NCBI GenBank assembly: GCA_019649035.1
Contig: BMAT01000872.1
Location: forward strand, 4,064 to 25,836
Direction: 5' to 3'
Length of the DNA: 21,773 nt
DNA from: Elysia marginata
Taxonomy: Eukaryota > Mollusca > Gastropoda > Plakobranchidae
The notes beneath the pieces were generated by a model, which searched no databases, was not told the origin of the DNA, and was given only the letters and a program-made list of their open reading frames with translations. The first letter of the stretch is position 1. Every line of letters starts with the position of its first letter. Shown here piece by piece: positions 1 through 9,460 of the stretch. Position numbers and translations under genes: made by a program.

Positions 1-54
1 TCTCTCTCTCTCTCTCTATTTGTCTCTCTCTTCATCTGTTTCTCTCTCTTTCTT
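1..54. repeat. (CT)n-rich microsatellite at the window edge
   Basis: The first ~54 bases are an imperfect pyrimidine tract built from TC and TCTT units. It is cut by the window edge, so its full length is unknown. Confidence 0.85.
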
Positions 55-264
55 TTACTTGTTTATTAGACCTAATATTGTACGGTGTTTTTTCGTTTTA
101 ATTTGAGTACATGTGTTATAAAGTGTGTCTGATCACTACATGCCATGCTATTTATATTAAACTGTTTGGTATACTTTTGCTAATATTATGACCTAATTAT
201 CATCTTCACATTGTGAATTTGAAGAGAAGATCTGTTCATTTTTTTTATTTTATTTTATTTTTTT

Positions 265-400
265 TAGGGGTCGCCCTAAGCCACTGGGTCCGGTGCGCTC
301 TTCGGTTAGCTGACTTGTCACGTGATGTTCCGCTTGGCCAATCGTTGTCTTTGTTATCATGTGACCTTATGCTGAGCCAATCGCTGTGTTTCTTGACACA
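265..400. promoter_or_regulatory. CpG-rich patch with duplicated E-box/CCAAT module
   Basis: This patch stands out from AT-rich surroundings by several CpGs between about 268 and 345. It carries two tandem modules: TCACGTGA (318-325) followed by CCAAT (338-342), and TCATGTGA (357-364) followed by CCAAT (377-381). The E-box-like site starts exactly 20 bp before the CCAAT in both, and both end GCCAATCG. A reversed CCAAT (ATTGG) lies near 400 and a TATAAATA at 456-463. This resembles a bHLH-ZIP/NF-Y promoter. No coding exon was recognised beside it, so the target gene and direction are unknown. TATA-like words are common by chance in this AT-rich DNA. Confidence 0.4.
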
Positions 401-463
401 TTGGCTTTTTTTTACAACGTATCCTTCTTTAACCATAGAATTTTATAATTTTTAATATAAATA

Positions 464-2765
464 TTTTGTTAACTAGGCTTAATGCACTTAAAGATCATAA
501 TGCAATATTAAAATTCTAAGCATTTTTGTAGGCTTTATTCTTTTTATTGTTATGTTTGGCAGGTTTTTTATTTGATTTATTGTCGTTGTTTTGGGTTTGT
601 CAAAGGGCGGTTCTATAACTATTGTATTGGGTAAGTCTTTCACACCTTTGCTCATGCTATCTATAATCTGTTTGTCTGCGACCCTTTACCTTTCGTTATT
701 TTCCATTGTATTATCTTGCTAATGTGGAAGACAAACTGAAAGTGTTAGGTCCTGAATGCCGTCCATTTATGCTTTAAACTTGTTTGTTTTCTGTTAACCT
801 GGTATTAGTGCCATGAGAGGAACATGTATTGCATGTTTTTTTTAAACTTAATTGTTGTTTTCCTGTCCTGTTATTTTAAAGCGATGTTTTAAGCGGTGTC
901 CATGAGCTACTAGGGTTACGTACGGGTATAAATTATACTCAAATTGTCACCATCACTGGCTTGTTTGTTCTGTATGTGTGAAAGTCAGAGACACATATAG
1001 TTATTGTGCTTCCTTTTTAGTCGTCTTAATGTGGCTTTTGTGCTTGTAATATGTTACGTCACCTAACTTTTTCTTTACGGGTTTTTTAAAGTTCTATATA
1101 GGCCTATCGTTATAATAATTATAAGCTATCTAATGTTAAATAAGAGAAAGAACAGATAATTTGAAATTTCGATGATGTTTTGTTTTATGAGTAACTGTTA
1201 TTGTGTTTGAAGGAAAAGTTTAACTCTATAATATATAGCTGAAAGAAAAAAAATAGAAAAACATGCTGGATTATTTTCCTACGGTCACAGAGTGCATTGT
1301 AAGCAGCTGTCCAAACCAATTGCCGTTTTGTTGGGGTTTTTTTTTTACTTTCATGTTTGAGCCTTTCTATTTTAATGATTTGATGGTTGTGTTGGATGAC
1401 ATGTATGCTATGAAAAAAGAAGGCAATTTTTTATAAGAATATAAAAAAAATTATTTACTAACAAGGCAAGTAAATAGATTTTGAGGGATTACCACACATT
1501 TTATTTTCTAAATTTGTTTGTGGTACGATAACTGTGGCCATTTTTCGTCATGTACATAAATTCATCTTAGCATCTCATGTGCTTGTGTGACATGCTTTTA
1601 AAAGTCATGTGTATATACATATACATATACACATGTAGTGTATCACTTCTCGTTTCATGTCAGTCTTGACCTTCCTACTTAAGAAACGCTGTTGCACACT
1701 CTGTTATCTTGAGCAAAATACAGCTGTTGTTTTTTAATTGGACCTTATTGTTTCTAGACTGAATTCTTTGTATTATTTTGATTCTTCATGAATTGAATAA
1801 ATGGTTTTTTTTCTTTCTTTCTTTGTGGAATTAAATATTGTTTGGTTTATAAGGCGCAAGATATAAACTAAGCCCACATAGCCTACATAGCCAAAAAAAA
1901 ACTGTATACATTTTTCATTTGTCTTGCAGCCAGTCAAAAGGAAATAAGTCTAAATTGGAAGGTAATAAAATATTGGTATCACAGAAAAAGCTAGCTTTAA
2001 CACAACAAATTGACAAGCTATATCGTCTTTCTTTGTGAAGTTATAGCTTTTTAAAGTTGGCAGGGTTACGACTTGTGAAACTTCAGAAAGGGGGGGAATT
2101 GCGTTAGAAGTTTAGACAACTATAAAGGTGTGAAGGCATTAGCAAGCATACCAATTAAAATTAAAAACTGAGAAAATGAAGTTTCAATATGAATTAGTTG
2201 TAAAAACTGTTTAGAAATGGGTTTATTGTAAATATCTGAAATTTAAAATAACTGACTTCTGAACACTCACTAAATTTTCAAAGCCTATATATCTCAAAAC
2301 TAGGCTTTGCGACTTAAGACTCACTTGGATAAAATGCGAGATATTTAGATTTTTTTAAGCGTCATGGATTTTATTTTTAAGGAAGGCAAAGTTGAAATTC
2401 CATTATTGTTCTTGTGTGTAAGTATGTCCAAAAACTTCAAGTCGTGTGTTTATAAATTTATAAGGCTAGGATTTGAGTATGTAAGCCTTTGTTTAATTGT
2501 TGACGTGAAGCCCTGGGAAAGTACCTGGAGATATTAGTGGAGAATGCTTTAAAAACTAAAAGCCTAAAATCTTGAAGAGGCAAATGGCCTTTAGAAATGT
2601 GACGCTACCTAGTCTTATCACATTTAAAAAAATAGTTATTGGCTTGGTGCAAAAAGTGACACTGTTTTCCTCAGATTAAACTTTTAAAGAATGGAAAAAA
2701 GCTTGTTAACCAAAAAGTCTGCTGAGGAGAAGAGATGAATAGCAGGAGATGCAGCAGCCCATATA
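464..2765. other. AT-rich non-coding stretch, no gene seen
   Basis: I see no open frame of useful length, no RNA gene and no recognisable element here. Minor structures are a TTTC run near 1807-1825, scattered A and T homopolymers, and a palindrome at 1606-1635 listed separately. GGGTAAGTC near 629 would be an acceptable splice donor, but nothing confirms an exon. Confidence 0.6.
1606..1635. repeat. 30-bp inverted repeat, 11-bp arms, 8-bp loop
   Basis: Arms CATGTGTATAT and ATATACACATG are perfect reverse complements around ACATATAC, inside a short TATACA repeat. It could form a hairpin. It may be only a by-product of alternating pyrimidine-purine repeat sequence. Confidence 0.8.
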
Positions 2766-2775
2766 CATGTAGTAT

Positions 2776-2968
2776 GGTGATGTTGATACATAGTATGTAA
2801 TGATGATAATGGTGGTGATGGTGGTGATGATAATGACGATGGTGATGATGATGATGGCGGTGGTGATGATAATATTATTGATGCTGGTGGTAGTGTTGGA
2901 CGACTTCGTGCTGACCGTGGTGATAATTTGATGATTATGATGGTGATGATGATGATGAATATGGATAA
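2776..2968. repeat. Imperfect GAT/GGT trinucleotide repeat
   Basis: The stretch is dominated by GATGAT and GGTGGT units with many substitutions and a unique interruption around 2898-2925. It is a degraded microsatellite with no coding signal. Confidence 0.75.
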
Positions 2969-3312
2969 TGATTAAGAATATGGATACACTGAGTGTTGAG
3001 AAGCGTTATAATCATGAAGTAAATTAAAATAAATTACTGCGTTCTCCATAGCTGTTTGCTTTGCACCTTTGCAGAATGGAAAGCTGGGATGTGTGAAGAT
3101 TTGCATTTGGATAAAAAGATTAGGCTTTCGAACTCTGATGTGCTAAGGTGCTAAATAAGAAGGCTAGTGGTATTTTGTTAGAATGCTGGAGTAATGCACC
3201 CGATCCAACTACTGCTCCCTTGTGAGCTCAGGGTGTCTACTGGTTGAAAGTTATTGGTGGGGAATATAATTTACAAAGAAGTTTTAAAGGCTCAGCAGGG
3301 AATTATTCATCT
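2969..3312. other. Non-coding, nothing recognised
   Basis: No coding frame, RNA or repeat was identified in these ~340 bases. Confidence 0.55.
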
Positions 3313-3548
3313 TTAACCTTTCTGGTACGTCCTGTACCAAAAATGGTACAGTCGAACAAACAAATTATTGTTTTATATTAACCAGCTCATATCTGACATT
3401 GAATTTGAAAGTCTAAGAATGCCTCATTTGACCTTTTTTGCATATGCCAGAATTATTATGTATATTTGTAAACAAGGTATTGTTAAAATAAAAATGATTT
3501 TAAAAGTGTTACCCCACCTCGTGCGTCGTGTACCAGAAATGGTACAGT
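3313..3548. repeat. Pair of 40-bp direct repeats with internal hairpin, possible piggyBac-like end
   Basis: Segments 3313-3352 and 3509-3548 align without gaps at 32 of 40 positions and are offset by 196 bp. Each contains a TGTACC / GGTACA inverted pair around a 6-base loop (3333-3350 and 3529-3546). The first copy begins with TTAACCTTTCTGGTACGTCC, which resembles the TTAA-CCYTT plus GTACC hairpin layout of many piggyBac-like termini and short non-autonomous derivatives. Neither an opposite-orientation partner end nor a transposase was found, so the class assignment is an inference. The duplication itself is directly visible. Confidence 0.5.
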
Positions 3549-3589
3549 GCTATACATGTATATACAGTAGTGCTCAACTATAGCGGGAC

Positions 3590-4050
3590 CTCTGACGAAT
3601 CCCCCTTTTTTTTCTATATAAAATCTATTACCTGTGGATGGGTTTAACCTGACAAGAACAGACCTGAACATGCATACAGGGGGAGAATAGAGCGAACTTA
3701 AGAGAAACTCGAATTCAAATTAGTAGCTTTTTCCTTAAACACGACGTGCAAGCCAACATAAGACCATAGGCTCGATTATGGGCTTGGCTCATTCAGTGAG
3801 CTGATGGAATGTGGACTCATGTTAGTAGGTTACAGAAGTCAATGCAATGGCATCGTGCATTGTGTATCCACACACGCAGTGTAAAAATGTAAGCTAGGCT
3901 AAGCCTTACATAATCTTGGTTTGTATTTATAACGATGGTGTTGTGTCGATACTTTTAGGTTCACTTGTTGTGTTCTGTATTGGGCGCTTTCAGTTTCATT
4001 TCGTAGGCCACATGTACTGTTCTGTATCTTACTTGCATTGCTTTGTTTGG
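3590..4050. other. Non-coding, nothing recognised
   Basis: The stretch leads into the AGT array. The minus-strand frame that crosses it owes its length to the array, and no independent coding or RNA signal is visible. Confidence 0.5.
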
Positions 4051-4066
4051 TAGAAGTAGTAGTAGC

Positions 4067-4100
<34 letters not shown>

Positions 4101-4316
4101 TTGGTAGTAGTAGTAGTAGTAGTACAAGTAGTTGTAGTAGTAGTAGTAGTAATAGTAGAAGTAGAAGTAGTAGTAGTAGAAGGAGGAGGAGAAGTAGTAG
4201 TGGTAGCGGTACTAGCAGAAGCAGCAGCAAAGGTAGTCGTGCTAGTGATAGTGGTGGTAATATTAGTCGTAGAAGTAGTGGTAGTCGTGGTAGTAGTAGT
4301 AGTAGTAGTAGTAGTT

Positions 4317-4391
<75 letters not shown>

Positions 4392-4494
4392 ATAGTAGTA
4401 GAAGAAGTAGAAGAAGAAGTAGTAGCAGTAGTAGTAGTAGCGGTGGTAATAAATTTAGTAGTAGCAGTGGTGACAGTAGAAGTAGTGGTGGTAA

Positions 4495-4530
<36 letters not shown>

Positions 4531-4623
4531 TAGTAGTAGCAGTATTGGTAGCGGTAGTAGCAGCAATAGTTGTAGCAGTGATAGCGGTATTAGTAGTGGT
4601 AGCAGTAGTGGAAGGATCAGTAT

Positions 4624-4664
<41 letters not shown>

Positions 4665-4829
4665 TTGGTAATTGTAGTGGGAGGAGGAGGAAGAGAAATA
4701 GTAGTGGTAGCGGTTATAGCAGAAGCAGCAGCAGTTGTAGTAGTACTAGTGGTAGTGTTGGTAATATTAGTCGTAGTAGTAGTTGTAGTAGAGGCAGTAG
4801 TTGTTGTAGAAGGAGTAGTAGTAGTAGCA
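4051..4829. repeat. ~780-bp (AGT)n / (ACT)n trinucleotide array
   Basis: The plus strand is an almost continuous AGT/GTA/TAG array, with an uninterrupted core of about 73 bases at 4318-4390. Interrupted flanks carry GGA, GCA and GGT variants. Two flanking blocks, about 4176-4300 and 4680-4800, are diverged copies of each other: the word TGGTAGCGGT recurs at 4201 and 4705, an offset of 504 bp. In both, a GGA cluster precedes it and AGCAGAAGCAGCAGC and GGTAATATTAGTCGTAG follow. Long poly-Ser, poly-Val, poly-Thr and poly-Leu frames all run through it, as expected when the only stop-bearing phase is TAG, so these frames are not evidence of a gene. Confidence 0.95.
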
Positions 4830-4849
4830 TTTTTTTGAGCTCTCAAGCG

Positions 4850-5160
4850 AAAAAAAAATCATGAAATTGTCAAAATTTTGTAAGACGACACTAGAATTTT
4901 TTTCATTTAAAATGTAGAGGGAAAAAAAGAGAAATAAATCTGCTTATACAAGGCTTTTTTACTCCAACTAAAGTTTGTGACAAAATGACATCTGGCTCAT
5001 TCGAAATGGTCGCAAGACATTTGAACGTTTGTCAAAAAGTGCTGTAATGGATAAATGTGTAGCAAAAAGTTTCTTTGAATCAAATTGAATGTGAGAAAAT
5101 TTTCTAAAGAAAAATACTGAACTTGATTCGTCAAATGATATTTGGCGTTATGATCGAAAA
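4850..5160. other. AT-rich spacer, no gene seen
   Basis: A-rich sequence between the AGT array and the SINE. Small frames in it show no family signature. Confidence 0.5.
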
Positions 5161-5165
5161 AGAGT

Positions 5166-5440
5166 TTAGGTATTTTCCCACCACGACACATGTTGTAACT
5201 GCCTTAGGAAAGCAATTTATCCACATTTTCCTCAGTCCACCCACCTGTAAAATGGGTACCTGGCTATAGGCAGTGCTTGAAATTTGTAGAATGTTAGTAT
5301 TTGAGCGCCTAACTGGCAGCCGTGCTGTAATGCTCTGAAATATGAGCTGAATTTGCTTTGGTGTGTATTGGCCTACTGTGGGAAATATGTAAAGTCTTGA
5401 GACTGCCTTCGGCGGTGGAAGACTATAATCCATATTTTTT
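5166..5440 (+). mobile_element. Degenerate tRNA-derived SINE, family A copy 1
   Basis: This segment aligns over its whole length with 13656-13945. Shared landmarks include CCACGAC, TTAGGAAAGCA, CCACCCACCT, AAAATGGGTAC followed by TGGCTAT, TGAAATATGA, ATGTAAAGTCTTGAG and a GGCGG near the 3' end. The block ending in AAATGGGTACCTGGC is typical of tRNA-derived SINEs widespread in molluscs and other marine invertebrates. The promoter head has decayed here, and copy 2 keeps it better. Ends are approximate and no target duplication was found. Short frames across it are not genes. Confidence 0.75.
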
Positions 5441-5834
5441 TAACTACGCGAACCCCAAACAAATTCCAGAGACAATGTAAAATACTTCAAAATAGCTTCT
5501 TAGGTTACTATTTGGAGTAAAATGACGCACTGTTAGATTGTTTCCTTGTTATAACAAGATTGATGGACGTTTCCACTTTCGTAAATAATAACTATGACAA
5601 ACTCGACATAGTAACAAAACCTTGTTATGTTGGCTAAAGTTGAAGCTTAACGATCTTCACACAAGTAGCAGTAGTGTTGAAATGTTCCATTGACGTAGGG
5701 CCTAAAAACCTAGATTTTTTACCCGAATATAGAAATAATGGATTTGTGATAGACTCCTAGTAAATTGGGTAATTGTAGACATTGATGCAGTCACAGGGGG
5801 CTACATTGGTAATTTTTCAACTAATAAACCATTA
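5441..5834. other. Non-coding, nothing recognised
   Basis: AT-rich sequence after the SINE. Neither strand has a coding or RNA signature. Confidence 0.5.
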
Positions 5835-6160
5835 TAAAGGAAGTTGGGTAGGCGGTAATATCGGTAATAGTGCTGGAAGCAGGGCAGAATGGCTGTCATT
5901 ATTAGTTGGGATAAAGGAAGAGAGAAACATATGCAAGCTGACAAAAAATGATAGACTGAAGGAGGAAGAGCAGGCAGAGAATACCAAAGGCAAATGATCA
6001 TAGAGAGAAGGCCAACTGAGAAAAAAAGTAAAATAGACGAAAAAAGGGCGAACAGGAAAGACCAAACACAGAAGTTTTAGAGAAAGGATTGTGAGAGGAG
6101 GGCAGCACAGACACATAAACAGAAATGTTGAGGAAAGCTGAGACAAACAGTGGGCAGTCT
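5835..6160. repeat. Purine-rich low-complexity strand
   Basis: The plus strand is strongly biased to A and G (GGAAGAG, AGAGAAAC, GAGGAAG and similar). Similar bias recurs near 7640-7870 and 8145-8400. This purine bias explains the long Leu/Ser/Phe-rich frames on the complementary strand. Confidence 0.55.
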
Positions 6161-6302
6161 ATAAATATCAAATTTAAGATAAATTGAGACGTTTGACAAA
6201 AAAGTCGAAAATTGAAGGATGCCTTTAAATTAAAAAGCTAATTATTACACAAGCCCAAAACAATTTGCTAACGATCGGCCACCCAAAAGAATGATAGTTT
6301 TT

Positions 6303-6371
6303 TTACTACTAGTTCCGATTCTGCATCTATTACTGCCACTACTACAACAACAACTACTACTTCTGCTACTG

Positions 6372-6413
<42 letters not shown>

Positions 6414-6824
6414 ATACTACTACTGCTGCTGCTGCTGCTGCTATTACTACTACTACTACTACAACAACAACTACTACTACTACTATTACTACTACTTCTA
6501 CTAGTATAATATAATTTTAGTTTACTACTTCTGCTGCTGCTGCCACTACTAATTTTGATTCTATGGCTGCGGTTTCTTTTTGACTATATACTGCTGTTGC
6601 TGCTGCTACTACTACTACTACTGTTACTACTACTACCACTACTAGGCCTACTACATGTACCACTTTCACTACTATTACAACTACTACTACCACCACTACT
6701 ATATGTAATACTTTTATTACTCCTACTACTACTATTACATGTGCTACTTTTATCGCTATTACTACTACTAATTCTACTACATGTGCCACTTTTACTACTT
6801 CTATTATTATAATTACTACTACTT

Positions 6825-6878
<54 letters not shown>

Positions 6879-7031
6879 ACGCTACTACACTACTACTAGA
6901 TCTACTACTACTACTTCTACTACTATTACTACTACTGCTATTACTACTGCTACTACTATTACTAGATTCCCTTATACAACTTTTGCTTTTACTACTACTA
7001 CTACTACTATTACTACTACTACTACTACTAC

Positions 7032-7090
<59 letters not shown>

Positions 7091-7230
7091 ATACTACTTG
7101 TACTAATAGTACTATTACTACTACTACACTACTACCACTGCACTACATTATTACTGCTGCTGTTGCTGTCGTTTCTTTTACATCTATTAATGCGGTTACT
7201 GGTATTAGTACTACTACTTCCAATTCTATA
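6303..7230. repeat. ~930-bp (ACT)n array with higher-order units and orientation switches
   Basis: The plus strand is mainly ACT/TAC, the complement of the 4.05-4.83-kb array. Long pure cores lie near 6374-6412 and 6815-6877. Between 6652 and 6800 the word TACATGT or TATATGT, followed within a few bases by ACTTT, recurs at 6652, 6700, 6736 and 6778 (spacing 48, 36, 42 bp), giving a local higher-order repeat. At 7032/7033 the array flips to AGT for about 60 bases and then returns to ACT around 7093. Poly-Leu frames here are repeat artefacts. Confidence 0.92.
7012..7053. repeat. Perfect 42-bp palindrome at an ACT-to-AGT switch
   Basis: Seven ACT units (7012-7032) meet seven AGT units (7033-7053) with no spacer, giving perfect 21-bp arms. 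Imperfect complementarity continues outward on both sides. Single strands can fold into a long hairpin, a known source of instability and assembly error. Confidence 0.95.
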
Positions 7231-8500
7231 AATAATACATCATTATGCTATTACTGCCATTTTGGTAGCTACTACCATTTTTCCTGCTGAGTATGTTGCT
7301 GATGTCTATTTTGATGCTGTATTACTTTTGCCTTGTAACTGCGTAAGCAAAGGTAATAGAGGCATCGGTTAAAGATGATTATTGTACTATTGGCTCGCCT
7401 TTCTTGCACTTAATGCAAACGTTGGAAAGGTTTACGATGTGATAAAAATTATTTTTAAAATTTACAGTCGTTAAAAAGTGTTTTATTCAACATTTGAGAT
7501 ATCCCATGGTCTTATTTGCTAATGTTTTTCGCACCTCTGGACATAAGGTGAAATGTACCTTTCCCCAAAAAGCCGGGCTTATCAAAACCAGTTCAAGGTG
7601 GGTATTGACTCTTTGTTTCTTTGTATCTCAAAGAAGAATATATAGTAGGAAAAATGTTTAAATGACAAAGGCATGGAGAAAGCGCAGTACTAGAAAAGAT
7701 AGAAAGAACACCAGAAAAAGGTGACCTTAGGGCAGGAGTAAATTTATTTTAATCGATAGACAGGTGTTAGGTGAAACAAAGGAGAGGGTGTTAAAAACCT
7801 AGAGAGAATATACAAAACGGTAGCAAGGAGACAATGATGAGTAGTCAAGATCGGGAGGAAAAAAAGTTAATTTCTTAGTATAAAAAACTGAGGCCATACA
7901 GAGATGGATTATTTGGGGGGGGGGGNNNNGGGTTGTGCACCCTAAAGCTCCCCCTCTCCTTTCCTCTCCTGACTTTGGCATGTACCTCCCAATCGTATTT
8001 TTTTCATTTTCCCTTTTTGTTTAAGCTGAATTTTACCATTTTCTTAAAATGGAGAGCTTCCATTCTCTCCAGAAAGATCGCAAACCATTCAGCAACCGCC
8101 ATCTGTAACACCTCCCTTGATACTTGGCTAGTCCGGCACTGACATTAGAGATAGAAGATGAAAAGGAAGAGTTGGATTAGAAGTAAGAGGTAACAGATGA
8201 TGGAAAAGAGGCAGAGATGATAAGAAAGAATGGGGGGAGAGATAATGCCAGTTTTGTGAGGAAGAAGAGAAAAAAAACAATGGCAAAATTTTCAAAGAAG
8301 AGGTGACGAAAATATAAAACAGTTTGGAGGAATGTGCCTGATAAAACCTGGAAGAGGAGAGAAAAATAAGGAATGAACGAGACAAAGACGGAATATTTTA
8401 CATCTATATAGATGGATTGATCGGGTAAACGAGAGGTAAAGAGGTGTGGGGTGAAGTGTAGAAAGGTGATTGGTAGCAGGAATAGAGATTTTGCCCTCCC
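7231..8500. other. Non-coding stretch with purine-rich segments and a 4-base gap
   Basis: No gene was recognised. The stretch includes purine-biased sequence near 7640-7870 and 8145-8400. A run of 11 G (7915-7925) is followed by NNNN (7926-7929) and GGG (7930-7932), so the real length of the G tract is unresolved. Frames spanning the gap are unreliable. Confidence 0.6.
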
Positions 8501-8521
8501 TCTCTCTTCACAACTTGTCGC

Positions 8522-8581
8522 ACGTCACCGCCATCGTGATCACATACGTCAATGAATGAACGTCATTGGGGTGTATAAATA
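8522..8581 (+). promoter_or_regulatory. CRE half-site / CCAAT / TATA promoter candidate
   Basis: Three ACGTCA words (complement TGACGT, the CRE/ATF half-site) lie at 8522-8527, 8546-8551 and 8560-8565. The last overlaps ATTGG (reverse CCAAT, 8565-8569), followed at once by TATAAATA (8574-8581). The order matches a focused RNA polymerase II core promoter reading rightward, with a start expected about 25-30 bp after the TATA. The segment is CpG-richer than its surroundings. It lies about 950 bp upstream of the 513-codon frame, on the same strand, and is the best candidate promoter for it. Function is inferred. Confidence 0.5.
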
Positions 8582-8604
8582 CAAGGAGGATGTGTTTTCT
8601 GGAA

Positions 8605-8755
8605 GAAAAGAGATTCGGAGGCCCTTAACTTCAGAAATCGTAGTACATGTAAAAAGAAAGATAAAGGAGCACTTAATACATGTTATATTTTTCGGCTTGG
8701 TTTGTAAAAATTTAGATCTCATCTTATTTACCTGGGCTACAGCACTATATTTTAT
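8605..8755 (+). other. Possible 5' untranslated first exon
   Basis: If the TATA at 8574 works, transcription would start near 8605. A donor-like TTTTAT|GTGAGTAT follows at 8755/8756, and an acceptor lies at 9461-9464 (TTTTTCAG). Joining them would give a short leader exon and an intron of about 709 bp. Short upstream ATGs occur in this leader. The exon is a prediction from motif order alone. Confidence 0.25.
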
Positions 8756-8908
8756 GTGAGTATATTTAACTATTTATACACATGTGTATCTATATATTAT
8801 TTGTTTTTATTTTGTTTTAAATACATGCGCCTTAAACCAGCCGTCGCAAGGTACTTTAGATTTTTATAAACCGAGCATCGTGGTGGAAAACTAGAGCATC
8901 TGTATGTA

Positions 8909-8950
<42 letters not shown>

Positions 8951-9031
8951 GTGATGATAAAAAGAAGAAGAAAAAGAAGACTATGATAATGATGATGATG
9001 ATGACGATGATGATGATGATGATGATGATGC
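8909..9031. repeat. (GAT)n microsatellite
   Basis: Two GAT blocks, about 8909-8958 and 8985-9031, flank an A/G-rich interruption (AAGAAGAAG). The His- and Met-rich frames that cross it come from the repeat. Confidence 0.9.
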
Positions 9032-9160
9032 ATCTTTATAATACATGTACTCATTCTGGTGTTGCCAATGATGATAAGGAGCAGGAGGTGGAATATATAT
9101 TATCTACTCGCGAAGATATAGTGGCGATAATGCTTGCTGTATCAAATACTTTTAATGGAG

Positions 9161-9219
9161 GTAATAATAATGATGACGATGATGATGATGATGATGATAA
9201 TGAAGGTGATGATGAGGAT
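9161..9219. repeat. Short (GAT)n / (AAT)n microsatellite
   Basis: AATAATAATGATGACGATGATG-type repeat. An Asp-rich frame of about 107 codons spans this and the previous repeat, but it is not supported as a gene. Confidence 0.8.
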
Positions 9220-9460
9220 AAAGACACACAAAATTGTTTTGTATACATGTATTTTGTAAGAATGGGAGTTAATGATGTTGTTTTAACACTGTGTTGCTGT
9301 TAATGTTTCTGGTAATTTTTAATCATTTCACGTAACATTTCGGGCGTAGTAATTAAACTGTAGGGTTTTTTACAGGAGTGACCGTTGACCATGCTAGTTT
9401 TTAGAAATAAAGAGAGAAAACAAAATGCCATGAAAAAAAATTGTAATCCACAATTATTTT

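Noticed and set aside
3899..4846. 315-codon Thr-rich minus-strand frame (mucin-like) and the matching poly-Ser, poly-Val and poly-Leu frames
   Set aside because: They exist in most phases because an (AGT)n/(ACT)n array has stops only in the TAG phase. The flanking non-repeat parts show no secretion signal, domain or splice support.
6291..7231. Several Leu- or Val-rich frames that look like membrane proteins
   Set aside because: They are direct translations of the ACT/TAC array and its reverse.
8556..8759. 67-codon plus-strand frame at the promoter candidate
   Set aside because: Its ATG lies upstream of the TATA box, so it would not be in the predicted transcript, and it has no family signature.
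8983..9303. 106-codon Met/Asp-rich frame
   Set aside because: Built from two GAT microsatellites. The non-repeat middle part has no recognisable domain and no initiation or splice context.
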